Source: Pseudomonadota bacterium (lineage in GTDB: Bacteria > Cyanobacteriota > Vampirovibrionia > Obscuribacterales > Obscuribacteraceae). From it: a stretch of 64,000 nucleotides of DNA. Below, in pieces: positions 7,748-14,357 of this stretch. Location of the stretch: contig JAJPGY010000039.1 of the NCBI GenBank assembly GCA_021325555.1, positions 62,001 through 126,000 of the forward strand, read 5' to 3'. A model generated the notes under the pieces. That model searched no databases. It was not told the DNA's origin and saw nothing but the letters and a program-made list of their open reading frames with translations. Position 1 is the stretch's first letter; each line of letters starts with the position of its first letter. Made by a program: the position numbers and the translations under genes.

Positions 7748-8809
7748 ATGCAAAATGTCTTTAACCAAAATCAAGACAGCCAGATGGCTGCGTTGCTCGA
7801 AGGCTTCATGCCGATCAATCTCAAACCCCGCTCGGTCGTGAGCGGTGAGGTCATCGCCATCACCCCGGAAGGTGCCTGGGTCGATCTCGGTCAAAAGGCC
7901 GACTCGCTCGTGTCACCCGACGAGGTGGAGCGCTACGGCTTGACGGTAGGCGACCGCCGGAACTTCCTGGTCGTCAGCGCGCCTGACGAGAACGGCTCGG
8001 TCGACCTGTCGGTCGGGCTGGCCCGGGCATGGGACAACGTCCAGCTCGCGTTCAACGGCAATACGACCATCAGCGCCCGCATCAAGGGTCTGGCCCAGGC
8101 GCGGGGCAGCGAGCACGTCGCCGGCCTGCGAGCCGAGGTCGACGGGCTCCGCGCCTTCATCCCCTCGTCCCAGGTGGAGCGTCGTGGCGCCTACCTCCGC
8201 GATCTCGTCGGCAAGACGATCTCGGTCAAGGTGCAGGCGGTCGACTTCGCCAAGGGCGAGATCGTGCTCAGCCAGAAGAAAGCTGCCGAAGAGACTCGCG
8301 CAGCCGCACTGGCGGAGCTGGCATCCGGCCAGAGCGTCGTTGGCACGGTCACCAATGTGACCGACTTCGGCGTCTTCGTTACCATCCCTGGCGGCTTGAG
8401 CGGGCTTGTCCACAAGTCGGAGATCACCCTCGATCGCTCGGCCGGCAAGCAGCAGCTCGCCGAACTCATGCCCGAGGGCAAGCAGTTCGAGCTGTCCGTG
8501 CTCTCCGTGGACACCGAAACGGCCCGGGTCTCCCTGAGCCTGATCGGCATCAAGCGGCAGAAGCTCCTGAGCACCCTGAGCAAGGGTCAGGTGTTGACCG
8601 GTCGCGTGGCGCGCATGGTGAGCTTCGGCGCCTTCATCGAGCTCGATGGGTGCCTGGACGGGCTCCTGCACAACCACAACTTGGGCGGCAAGGGCAAGTC
8701 CGCCGCTGACCTGCTCACCATCGGTCAGAGCGTTGAGGTGTGTGTCCTCAACGTCAACCCCGAGAGCAGCAAGGTGTTGCTCGGACTCAACCAACCGGTC
8801 CAGGCTTAG
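7748..8809 (+). CDS. Protein of four S1 RNA-binding domains (ribosomal protein S1-like)
   Basis: 353 residues from the ATG at 7748, preceded by GGAGGA at good spacing. A GTG at 7718 in the same frame also has a purine-rich site (GGGGGAGGA) and would add ten residues. Four S1 repeats fill the protein: about 30-95 (SGEVIAITPEGAWVDLGQKADSLV), 100-185 (more divergent), 195-265 (GTVTNVTDFGVFVTIPGGLSGLVHKSEI) and 280-348 (GRVARMVSFGAFIELDGCLDGLLHN). S1 domains are OB folds that bind single-stranded RNA. The array matches short forms of ribosomal protein S1 that help mRNA bind the 30S subunit. Whether it is the only S1 (rpsA) or an accessory paralogue cannot be told from this window. It appears monocistronic. 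Confidence 0.85.
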   Translation: MQNVFNQNQDSQMAALLEGFMPINLKPRSVVSGEVIAITPEGAWVDLGQKADSLVSPDEVERYGLTVGDRRNFLVVSAPDENGSVDLSVGLARAWDNVQLAFNGNTTISARIKGLAQARGSEHVAGLRAEVDGLRAFIPSSQVERRGAYLRDLVGKTISVKVQAVDFAKGEIVLSQKKAAEETRAAALAELASGQSVVGTVTNVTDFGVFVTIPGGLSGLVHKSEITLDRSAGKQQLAELMPEGKQFELSVLSVDTETARVSLSLIGIKRQKLLSTLSKGQVLTGRVARMVSFGAFIELDGCLDGLLHNHNLGGKGKSAADLLTIGQSVEVCVLNVNPESSKVLLGLNQPVQA

Positions 8810-8932
8810 GCAGCTCACTCCTTGACGGCGCACTCGGGTCCGATCCCTGAGGCGCAACCGAGGATGAGGACGTCTGGACGCTAGTGCAGAAAGGTGCACA
8901 GCCATGCCGCTCGCTCCTACAAGACCAGAATC

Positions 8933-8973
8933 AGAGGCGCAGACGGGCGAATCATGCCTTGTTCTGCGCCTCT
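8933..8973. terminator. Inverted repeat, possible two-way terminator
   Basis: AGAGGCGCAGA (8933-8943) pairs perfectly with TCTGCGCCTCT (8963-8973), an 11-bp stem with a 19-base loop. It lies downstream of the S1 gene and over the 3' end of the small convergent gene at 8952. Neither side has a clear T tract, so a terminator role is likely but unproven. Confidence 0.45.
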
Positions 8974-9200
8974 ATTCGGGTTGACCGATGATCTGGATCC
9001 GGCATCAAAAAAATTTCGCCGCCATATACGTGTCTATATAGTATACCGGGTTTGCAAAAAAAGCTTTCCACTGGCCGTCGCCCTGTCGGCCGGTCGCGGT
9101 TTTTCAGCGCCCTGATGGCCGGTTCCGCTATCCGGTAGATGAGCGCGATCGCCACCAGAAAGGCTATGCCGGCGGGAACCTGTAGACCGAGTATTTCCAT
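8952..9200 (-). CDS. Small single-span membrane protein
   Basis: 82 residues, not recognised. The N-terminus carries one predicted membrane span (VPAGIAFLVAIALIYRIAEPAIRAL), followed by a basic stretch (KNRDRPTGRRP) that would stay in the cytoplasm. The last 35 residues have no clear features. The start at 9200 is supported by GAGGT about seven bases upstream. It lies 156 bases downstream of the SPFH gene on the same strand, beyond a likely terminator, so it may be expressed by read-through or its own promoter. Small membrane partners beside SPFH proteins are common, and a link is inferred from position only. It could be a chance frame in its C-terminal half. Confidence 0.5.
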   Translation of the reverse strand: MEILGLQVPAGIAFLVAIALIYRIAEPAIRALKNRDRPTGRRPVESFFCKPGILYRHVYGGEIFLMPDPDHRSTRIEAQNKA

Positions 9201-9284
9201 GGGTACCTCGCGTTCGCGTGCGGATTTGCCTCAGCACGCGGATCGGTTCGGCTCTTCGATCTAAAAAAGAGCCGGAGATCGAGG

Positions 9285-9327
9285 AAAAGTCGGCCGGGGA
9301 GCCGCCCGCAGGCGGACATCCCCGGCC
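9285..9327 (-). terminator. Rho-independent terminator after the SPFH gene
   Basis: Arms GGCCGGGGA (9292-9300) and TCCCCGGCC (9319-9327) pair perfectly. An internal GCCGCC/GGCGG segment strengthens the loop. On the minus strand the stem is followed by a TTTT tract (plus-strand AAAA at 9285-9288). It is placed 30 bases after the SPFH stop codon. Confidence 0.7.
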
Positions 9328-9356
9328 GGAGTATCGACTTGTTGACTCGGCCTGGC

Positions 9357-10301
9357 TTACTGCTTGGCCGGCGCAGCCGCGGGTGCCGCGGGCGTAATCG
9401 TCTTCACCGCCAGCGCCTCCATGATCTCCTGCCGGATGGAGCCCACGCCGGTCGGGCTGCCCGGGATGAAGATCGTGTTGCTGTTGCCGGTCTTGGCCAG
9501 CGCCTGCAGGGCCTCGAAGTACTGCGTCATCATCAGCATGTTGATGATCGTCTCCTCGGAGACGGTCGGGTACGCAGCCTTCAGGTCCTCGACGGACTTC
9601 TTCATGCCGTCGATGATCGCCAGGCGCTGCTGGGCGATGCCCTCGCCGTACAGCTTATCGCTGTCGCGCTTGGCTTCCGCCTGCTTCACCGCAAGCACCT
9701 TGGCGGCCTCGCCGCGGGCGTTGGCAGCCTCCTGCTCGCGCTGGGCGGCGTTGATGTCGTTCATCGCGGCCTTGACCTTGGCGTCGGGCTCGACCTCGGT
9801 GACGCTGACCTTGACGATCTCGTAGCCGAACTCGGCCATGTCGGCGGTGAGCTCGGTCTTGACCGCCTGGGCGATCGCGTCCTTGGAGTCGAACACCTCG
9901 TCGAGCGTCTGCTTCGGAACCTGCGAGCGGACGACGTCGAAGACGAAGGTCTCGATCTGGGTCTCAGGCTTGGCGAGCTTGTAGTAGGCGTCCGCCTCCT
10001 TGCCGTTCTTGACCTGGTAGTTGACGGCGACGCTCACGCGCACCGACACCTTGTCCTTGGTGATCGTGTCGACGGCCACCGGGTGCTGCTGCACCTGCAG
10101 GTTGATCGTCTCGCGAACGCTGTCGATGTAGGGGACCTTGAAGTTGAGACCGGCGTGCGCGGTCTTGAGGTATTTGCCGAAGCGCTCGATGATCTTGACC
10201 GTCTGGTTGCTGACGCTGAAGAGCCCGAGCTTGAGGGTGATGATGCCCATCAGGATCACGAAGCCCGTGAGCACGTAGGTCAGGATTGTACCGATTTCCA
10301 T
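9357..10301 (-). CDS. SPFH/band 7 (stomatin-like) membrane protein
   Basis: 314 residues from the ATG at 10301, which has GAAGGAG seven bases upstream; the longer frame to 10421 lacks this and has unlike composition. An N-terminal membrane span (ILTYVLTGFVILMGIITLKLGLFSV) leads straight into the SPFH domain (about 25-200: VSNQTVKIIERFGKYLKTAHAGLNFKVPYID, then VRVSVAVNYQVKN). An Ala/Glu/Lys-rich coiled coil follows (AAMNDINAAQREQEAANARGEAAKVLAVKQAEAKRDSDKLYGEGIAQQRLAIIDGM), then a conserved C-terminal region with MTQYFEALQALAK. SPFH proteins form large membrane-bound oligomers that organise membrane microdomains and regulate proteases. This one resembles the slipin/QmcA group. No NfeD-type protease is adjacent. 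Confidence 0.92.
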   Translation of the reverse strand: MEIGTILTYVLTGFVILMGIITLKLGLFSVSNQTVKIIERFGKYLKTAHAGLNFKVPYIDSVRETINLQVQQHPVAVDTITKDKVSVRVSVAVNYQVKNGKEADAYYKLAKPETQIETFVFDVVRSQVPKQTLDEVFDSKDAIAQAVKTELTADMAEFGYEIVKVSVTEVEPDAKVKAAMNDINAAQREQEAANARGEAAKVLAVKQAEAKRDSDKLYGEGIAQQRLAIIDGMKKSVEDLKAAYPTVSEETIINMLMMTQYFEALQALAKTGNSNTIFIPGSPTGVGSIRQEIMEALAVKTITPAAPAAAPAKQ

Positions 10302-10592
10302 TGAGTTGCTCCTTCTTGCCGCTGTGCGGCAGAGTGCTTGCATTGGCGGCTGCCGGTCGGCAGCCACAGAGCCGAGGCATTCGCCCCGAACGTGACTGGC
10401 GCCCACACCCCTGCTGCGCAATGCCTTCGTTCTCGCCCGGCCGCACGAATCACGCTCTTGCCCTGTCCCGCGAGCGAGACATTTGAATCAACCGATGAGG
10501 CAAGCAAAACTGTGACTGGTGCTGGGGTGTGCCTGAAGATGAGAACTGGGGTCGAGAACAGTGTTGACCCTAGAGATGAGCAGTGGCCAGAA

Positions 10593-10907
10593 TCAACTTC
10601 TAAACAGGTGTTGTAAAGACCGCGCAATCTTCCCGCCGGCGCCGTTTCTCACCCTGCCCGAACCCGCGGCCCGCTGAGGACCCAGCCGGCGGACGTTGAA
10701 ATGAGAGGGATTTCCACTGCTGGCGCCGATAGCGCCGGTTCGTGCCGCTTGCGCGAGCCCGGCAAGCTCTTCTTTCGTCGGGTGGGTCACGGCATGGACG
10801 ACACTGCTGGCGATACTACCCGGCAGTCCCATGATCTCGTGAAGCCGGTCCGGTCAAAAGTGGCTCGGCGAATCAGCCTGTGTGCCGGTGGGTTTATCCG
10901 GTGACAT
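10593..10907 (-). pseudogene. Small gene interrupted by an in-frame TGA
   Basis: An ATG at 10907 has an excellent ribosome-binding site (AAGGAGGGC, seven bases upstream). It opens MSPDKPTGTQADSPSHF and then meets TGA at about 10856-10854. The same frame continues without another stop to 10593 (PDRLHEIMGLPGSIASSVVHAVTHPTKEELAGLAQAARTG and on), about 105 residues in all. The internal ATG at 10832 has only a weak ribosome-binding site. So this is one gene with a nonsense mutation, a sequencing error, a read-through site, or a 17-codon leader followed by a separate 79-residue gene. It lies just downstream of the Ala/Gly-rich gene at 10992 on the same strand. No family recognised. Confidence 0.4.
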
Positions 10908-10991
10908 AGTAAGCCCTCCTTAACGCGCGCCAATCTGCTTGAGCACGTGTCCATTCGGCACATCGCTTTTTTTGGACAGGAGAGCGGTTTT

Positions 10992-11546
10992 TTAGTTGCC
11001 AAACAGCTTGCGGAGCTTGGCATCTATTATTACGAGCGGCGGGCAGATGATCGATTCCACCGCCGCGGTGACCGGACGCTGCCTGATGTGGTTGCCGACA
11101 TCAGCCGGCGTGGATGCCACCTCGGCGGCACCGGCGGCAACCGCCCTCGCTGCCGCCCCTATCTCCTTTTTGTTCTCCTTGATCAGCTCGCGACCGACGA
11201 TGCCGCCTGCGGTCGCGCCGGCGCCTGCCGCGGCAGCCACGACAATGGCGTCAGCGCCGACACCCGGGTTGCCTTCGGCGGGCTCATTGGCCGGCCCGCC
11301 GCCGGGATGATTTTCCTTTTGCAGAAACGCGGCCTTGCGCGCGACCTCGGCAGCAGCTGCCCCGGCGACCCCGCCGGCAAGAACTCCTACCCCGTTGACG
11401 GCCCCGGCTCCGGCGGCCATCATCAGCTCAAGGGCCTGGTTAATCATCCTCGATTCCGCGTGAGCCTCAACGCGGTGCGCTTGAGCATCGCGGTCCTCAC
11501 GCGCGGCGGCCTTCTTGTCCAGATCGTCAATAGGTGGTGTGGGCAT
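10992..11546 (-). CDS. Ala/Gly-rich protein with glycine-zipper-like segments
   Basis: 184 residues, not recognised. The ATG at 11546 has AAGGAG nine bases upstream. The first 30 residues are charged and polar. Then come long Ala/Gly/Val stretches (LMMAAGAGAVNGVGVLAGGVAGAAAAEVA and AIVVAAAAGAGATAGGIVGREL) resembling glycine-zipper membrane helices. A charged helix (IKENKKEIGAAARAV) and a hydrophobic end with one Cys (ESIICPPLVIIDAKLRKLF) follow. There is no signal peptide. Such segments can insert in or act on membranes, but no function can be assigned. It forms a minus-strand pair with the interrupted gene downstream and is divergent from the glycoside hydrolase. Confidence 0.68.
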   Translation of the reverse strand: MPTPPIDDLDKKAAAREDRDAQAHRVEAHAESRMINQALELMMAAGAGAVNGVGVLAGGVAGAAAAEVARKAAFLQKENHPGGGPANEPAEGNPGVGADAIVVAAAAGAGATAGGIVGRELIKENKKEIGAAARAVAAGAAEVASTPADVGNHIRQRPVTAAVESIICPPLVIIDAKLRKLFGN

Positions 11547-11851
11547 TGGCGGTATCTCCTTGAAACGTGTCGTACCGTCCAGCCCTGTCCGTCTCTATAC
11601 GGTGCGGGCGGTTTTTGGACACGAGCGTCGCTCGCTGATCTGGCCTAGTCGTATACGCCAGGTGAAGCGCATTCAATTGAAGCGGCGGCTTGCCGCCTTG
11701 TTCCGCGACATGCGCATTTCTTAGAGTTATTGCATTCACCCTGTTACTTACTGTCTCCACCGGAGCGTTTATAGAGCCAGAGCACCCGTCAAAGAAAACC
11801 CTCGTCCAGTCGAGAAGAACAGGTGCGCTCCGGCTCGGGAAGGAGCTCGTT
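11547..11851. other. Divergent intergenic region
   Basis: About 300 bases between the divergent Ala/Gly-rich gene and the glycoside hydrolase. It must hold promoters for both. I see no strong -35/-10 pair. A GC hairpin (GCGGC with GCCGC, around 11683-11696) is present. The hydrolase ribosome-binding site AAGGAG is near 11839-11844. Confidence 0.4.
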
Positions 11852-13012
11852 ATGATCTTGCGTCGGGCACGCTTGCGCAAAGCGCTGCCTGCTCTGATAT
11901 TTCTTGCTGCCCTCATCGGCGCGGCCGCCTGGTTCTGGGAGATCCGCCTGGAACACGAGCGGCAACAGGAAACGGCAAACCTAAACGGCCGCTTCTTGCA
12001 GACCACGCCTTTTGTGGCCGGAGTCAACTATCCGTGGCTCATGTACGGGGGCGACTTCGGCGGCAATGCCTGGGGACACTACGGCGTCTCGCGCCCGGAA
12101 AGCACCCGCATCGTCGACGACGATTTCGCGTACCTTGAGAAGCACGGTGTCAAGTTCGTGCGCTGGTTCGTCTTCTGCGACGGGCGCGCGGGGCTCAAAT
12201 ACGATCCGTCCGGTCAGGTGGCCGGGCTCGGCGATCACTTCTACGATGACCTGGACACCGCCGTCGCCATCGCGCACAGCCATCACATCTCGCTGGTTCT
12301 CGTGCTTTTCGACTACAAGATCTTCGATCAACCGGTGAGCGTGGGAGGGGTTCAGCTCGGCGGGCACTCGCGGATCGTGAGCGACCCTGCCGTGCGGCAG
12401 TCCTTCCTGGACAACGCTCTGAAGCCGATCCTCCAGAGATACGGAAACAGCGGAACGATCATCGCCTGGGAGGTCATCAACGAGCCGGAATGGGCGATGA
12501 AGATCCCTTTCAGACGGCACATGCCCTCTGCGGTGAGCGTTGAGGTCATGCGGCAGTTCGTCGAGGAGTCCGTCGACTACGTTCACAGATATTCGGCTCA
12601 GGTCGCCACCGTCGGCAGTGCCGAACGGCGCCTTCTCTACTTGTGGAAGGGAACGAACCTGGACTTCTACGAGTTCCACTGGTATCCGACCATGGAAAGA
12701 GGCGAGCCGCTCGATGTTCCGGTCGCCGACCTCCACCTGGACAAGCCTTGCATCGTAGGCGAGTTTCCCAGCGCGGATGCGCGCCGCGGCGCAGGCGCTT
12801 ACCTTAACACCTATCTCAAGGACGGCTATGCCGGCGCCTTTGTCTGGAGCTACCGGGCAACCGACCGCTTCACCAACTTCCCGAAGGCGGCGCCGGATCT
12901 GGGACAATGGCTCAACAACCATGCCAGACAGGGCCGTTCCGCGAGCTTCTCCGCTATCGCGCCCGGCCTCGGGCAATGGTTCAAGGAGCATCCTCCCGCA
13001 ACCCGGCGATGA
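11852..13012 (+). CDS. Membrane-anchored glycoside hydrolase, GH5-like (clan A)
   Basis: 386 residues from the ATG at 11852, which has AAGGAG seven bases upstream; the open frame reaches back to 11690 but that part is not protein-like. An N-terminal signal or anchor (ALPALIFLAALIGAAAWFWEI) places the enzyme outside the cytoplasmic membrane. The body is a TIM-barrel glycosidase. FVAGVNYPW opens the barrel and GVKFVRWFVF is the early conserved Arg strand. IIAWEVINEPEW carries the acid/base Glu in NEP, and KPCIVGEFPSADA carries the nucleophile Glu. WSYRATD is a typical last-strand Trp region. This layout fits GH5-type cellulases and mannanases, but the substrate cannot be told. No other carbohydrate genes are adjacent. 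Confidence 0.85.
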   Translation: MILRRARLRKALPALIFLAALIGAAAWFWEIRLEHERQQETANLNGRFLQTTPFVAGVNYPWLMYGGDFGGNAWGHYGVSRPESTRIVDDDFAYLEKHGVKFVRWFVFCDGRAGLKYDPSGQVAGLGDHFYDDLDTAVAIAHSHHISLVLVLFDYKIFDQPVSVGGVQLGGHSRIVSDPAVRQSFLDNALKPILQRYGNSGTIIAWEVINEPEWAMKIPFRRHMPSAVSVEVMRQFVEESVDYVHRYSAQVATVGSAERRLLYLWKGTNLDFYEFHWYPTMERGEPLDVPVADLHLDKPCIVGEFPSADARRGAGAYLNTYLKDGYAGAFVWSYRATDRFTNFPKAAPDLGQWLNNHARQGRSASFSAIAPGLGQWFKEHPPATRR

Positions 13013-13149
13013 TGCTCCCGAGGCAAAAGGCAGCCACAAGTTCGGATGCCATCCGACGCAGTACCGTGGCTGCCTGGCGCCCCGCGCAGTCCCGCCCTTT
13101 ATTCTGGCGCTAATTCCTACTTTAGTTTATAGTATGAATCCAGCGAAGT

Positions 13150-13213
13150 AAAAAGTAGCGAGGGCGACCGGTATTGTCGATGCTCGAGGCAATTGACAAT
13201 ACCGCTCGCCCTC
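13150..13213 (-). terminator. Long hairpin terminator between convergent genes
   Basis: GAGGGCGA plus CGGTATTGTC (13160-13167 and 13169-13178) pair with GACAATACCG plus TCGCCCTC (13195-13204 and 13206-13213): 18 pairs with one C-C mismatch and a 16-base loop. On the minus strand it is followed by TTTTT (plus-strand AAAAA at 13150-13154), so it terminates the gene at 13289. It may also stop transcription of the hydrolase from the other side. Confidence 0.75.
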
Positions 13214-13288
13214 AGCGAATAGTTTGCCCTGATTCGGGCGCCAGCAGCGACAAGCAAGCGGCAGCAGGCGATTCCAGCTCAGTTGGCA

Positions 13289-14173
13289 CTACCGGTTCGG
13301 CACCGGCGCCGGTGGCATTTCGCCGTAGATATCTATCGATTCGGCTCCCCTGCCCGACTGAGCCGGGGTAGCCGTGACGCGGTCGTGACCGGGCGGGCAG
13401 TCAAGCTCGATCCGGCGGGCCGGAGACAGCGGCACCGGCTGAAGACCGGTGGCAACCGGCTCCAGGAGCTCGGTTTCTTCCCAGGTCGCGCCGGTGACCC
13501 TTGCCGAGGTCGGCTCAACAGGCTTACCTTCCCGTCCAACCTGATCAATCGCGTTGACCCGCTTGAACTGCCGGGCAATGTAAGGCTGAAAGCCGGGGGC
13601 AGCGAAGACCTTGCTGAAAGAGCGCCCGGGATTGGCGCCGGCATCGGCCACGTACAACCGCAGCTTTCCGGGCCCGGCGTCGGTAACGGACATGACGACC
13701 GTATCACCCGGCTCCCAGTAAATCTCCGGCGGCGCCTCGCTCCATGACTGATTGCGCCAGAAGGGGCGCCAGGCTTTCTTCCAGCGGCCGCTTGCCGTGC
13801 GGACCCACTCCCAGGTGAGCCCGGCATCGATCTCCTCAAAGCCGCCGGCGTTGCCGCCCATATAAACGGAAAAATTGTCCAGGTATCCGCCGTCTATCGG
13901 GCTGACCCGACCGGGGTCGACCTGGGGAGTGCCGAGCCTGACCACTCCCTGAATGCCCTGCCAGTTGCCGAACAAAGAAGCAACCTTGCGGTAGTACGAT
14001 CCCTGCGCGCAGCTGCCCGTGCCCGCCGCTGTCGTCGAGAGCAGGTGATCGTCGGCCTGCACGACGAGCGCCAGGCCCGCCAGCATCAGGGGAAAGGCCA
14101 GCAGTAACAGCGCAACCACCGAGAGGCTGCGCCTGTATTGTGGGGAGTGGGAGGGTGATTTTCCTCGAGCCAC
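13289..14173 (-). CDS. Secreted protein of unknown function
   Basis: 294 residues, starting at a GTG with GAAGGA about eleven bases upstream. A polar N-terminus precedes a strong hydrophobic signal (SLSVVALLLLAFPLMLAGLALVVQA). The mature part has two cysteines in the N-terminal region and C-terminus, many Trp and Gly residues and alternating patterns (GGYLDNFSVYMGGNAGGFEEIDAGLTWEWV, WRPFWRNQSW, YWEPGDTVVMSVTDAGPGKLRLYVAD) that suggest a beta-sandwich. The tail is Pro-rich. I could not assign a family. A carbohydrate-binding or lectin-like fold is possible given the aromatic-rich strands and the adjacent convergent glycosidase, but this is speculation. The terminator at 13150-13213 ends it. 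Confidence 0.72.
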   Translation of the reverse strand: MARGKSPSHSPQYRRSLSVVALLLLAFPLMLAGLALVVQADDHLLSTTAAGTGSCAQGSYYRKVASLFGNWQGIQGVVRLGTPQVDPGRVSPIDGGYLDNFSVYMGGNAGGFEEIDAGLTWEWVRTASGRWKKAWRPFWRNQSWSEAPPEIYWEPGDTVVMSVTDAGPGKLRLYVADAGANPGRSFSKVFAAPGFQPYIARQFKRVNAIDQVGREGKPVEPTSARVTGATWEETELLEPVATGLQPVPLSPARRIELDCPPGHDRVTATPAQSGRGAESIDIYGEMPPAPVPNR

Positions 14174-14291
14174 TCAAATCACGTCCTTCCGGAAGAGTGG
14201 ACGCGTACGGTCGTCTGCTCGCCGACAGGCGGTGTCGCCTGAGCAGCCAGCGGCGATCCATCCGCGCCGTCATTTTGCCGTCAAAGGCTGC

Positions 14292-14334
14292 AAAAGGAGA
14301 GAGGGGCGGCACCATGTACGGTGCCACCCCCCTC
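14292..14334 (-). terminator. Terminator of the fadI-fadJ operon
   Basis: GAGGGG and GGCACC (14301-14306, 14308-14313) pair with GGTGCC and CCCCTC (14320-14325, 14329-14334) around a six-base loop. On the minus strand the stem is followed five bases later by TTTT (plus AAAA at 14292-14295). It lies 24 bases after the fadJ stop. Confidence 0.65.
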
Positions 14335-14357
14335 CCACAAGGCGGGGGCGCCGCCGG

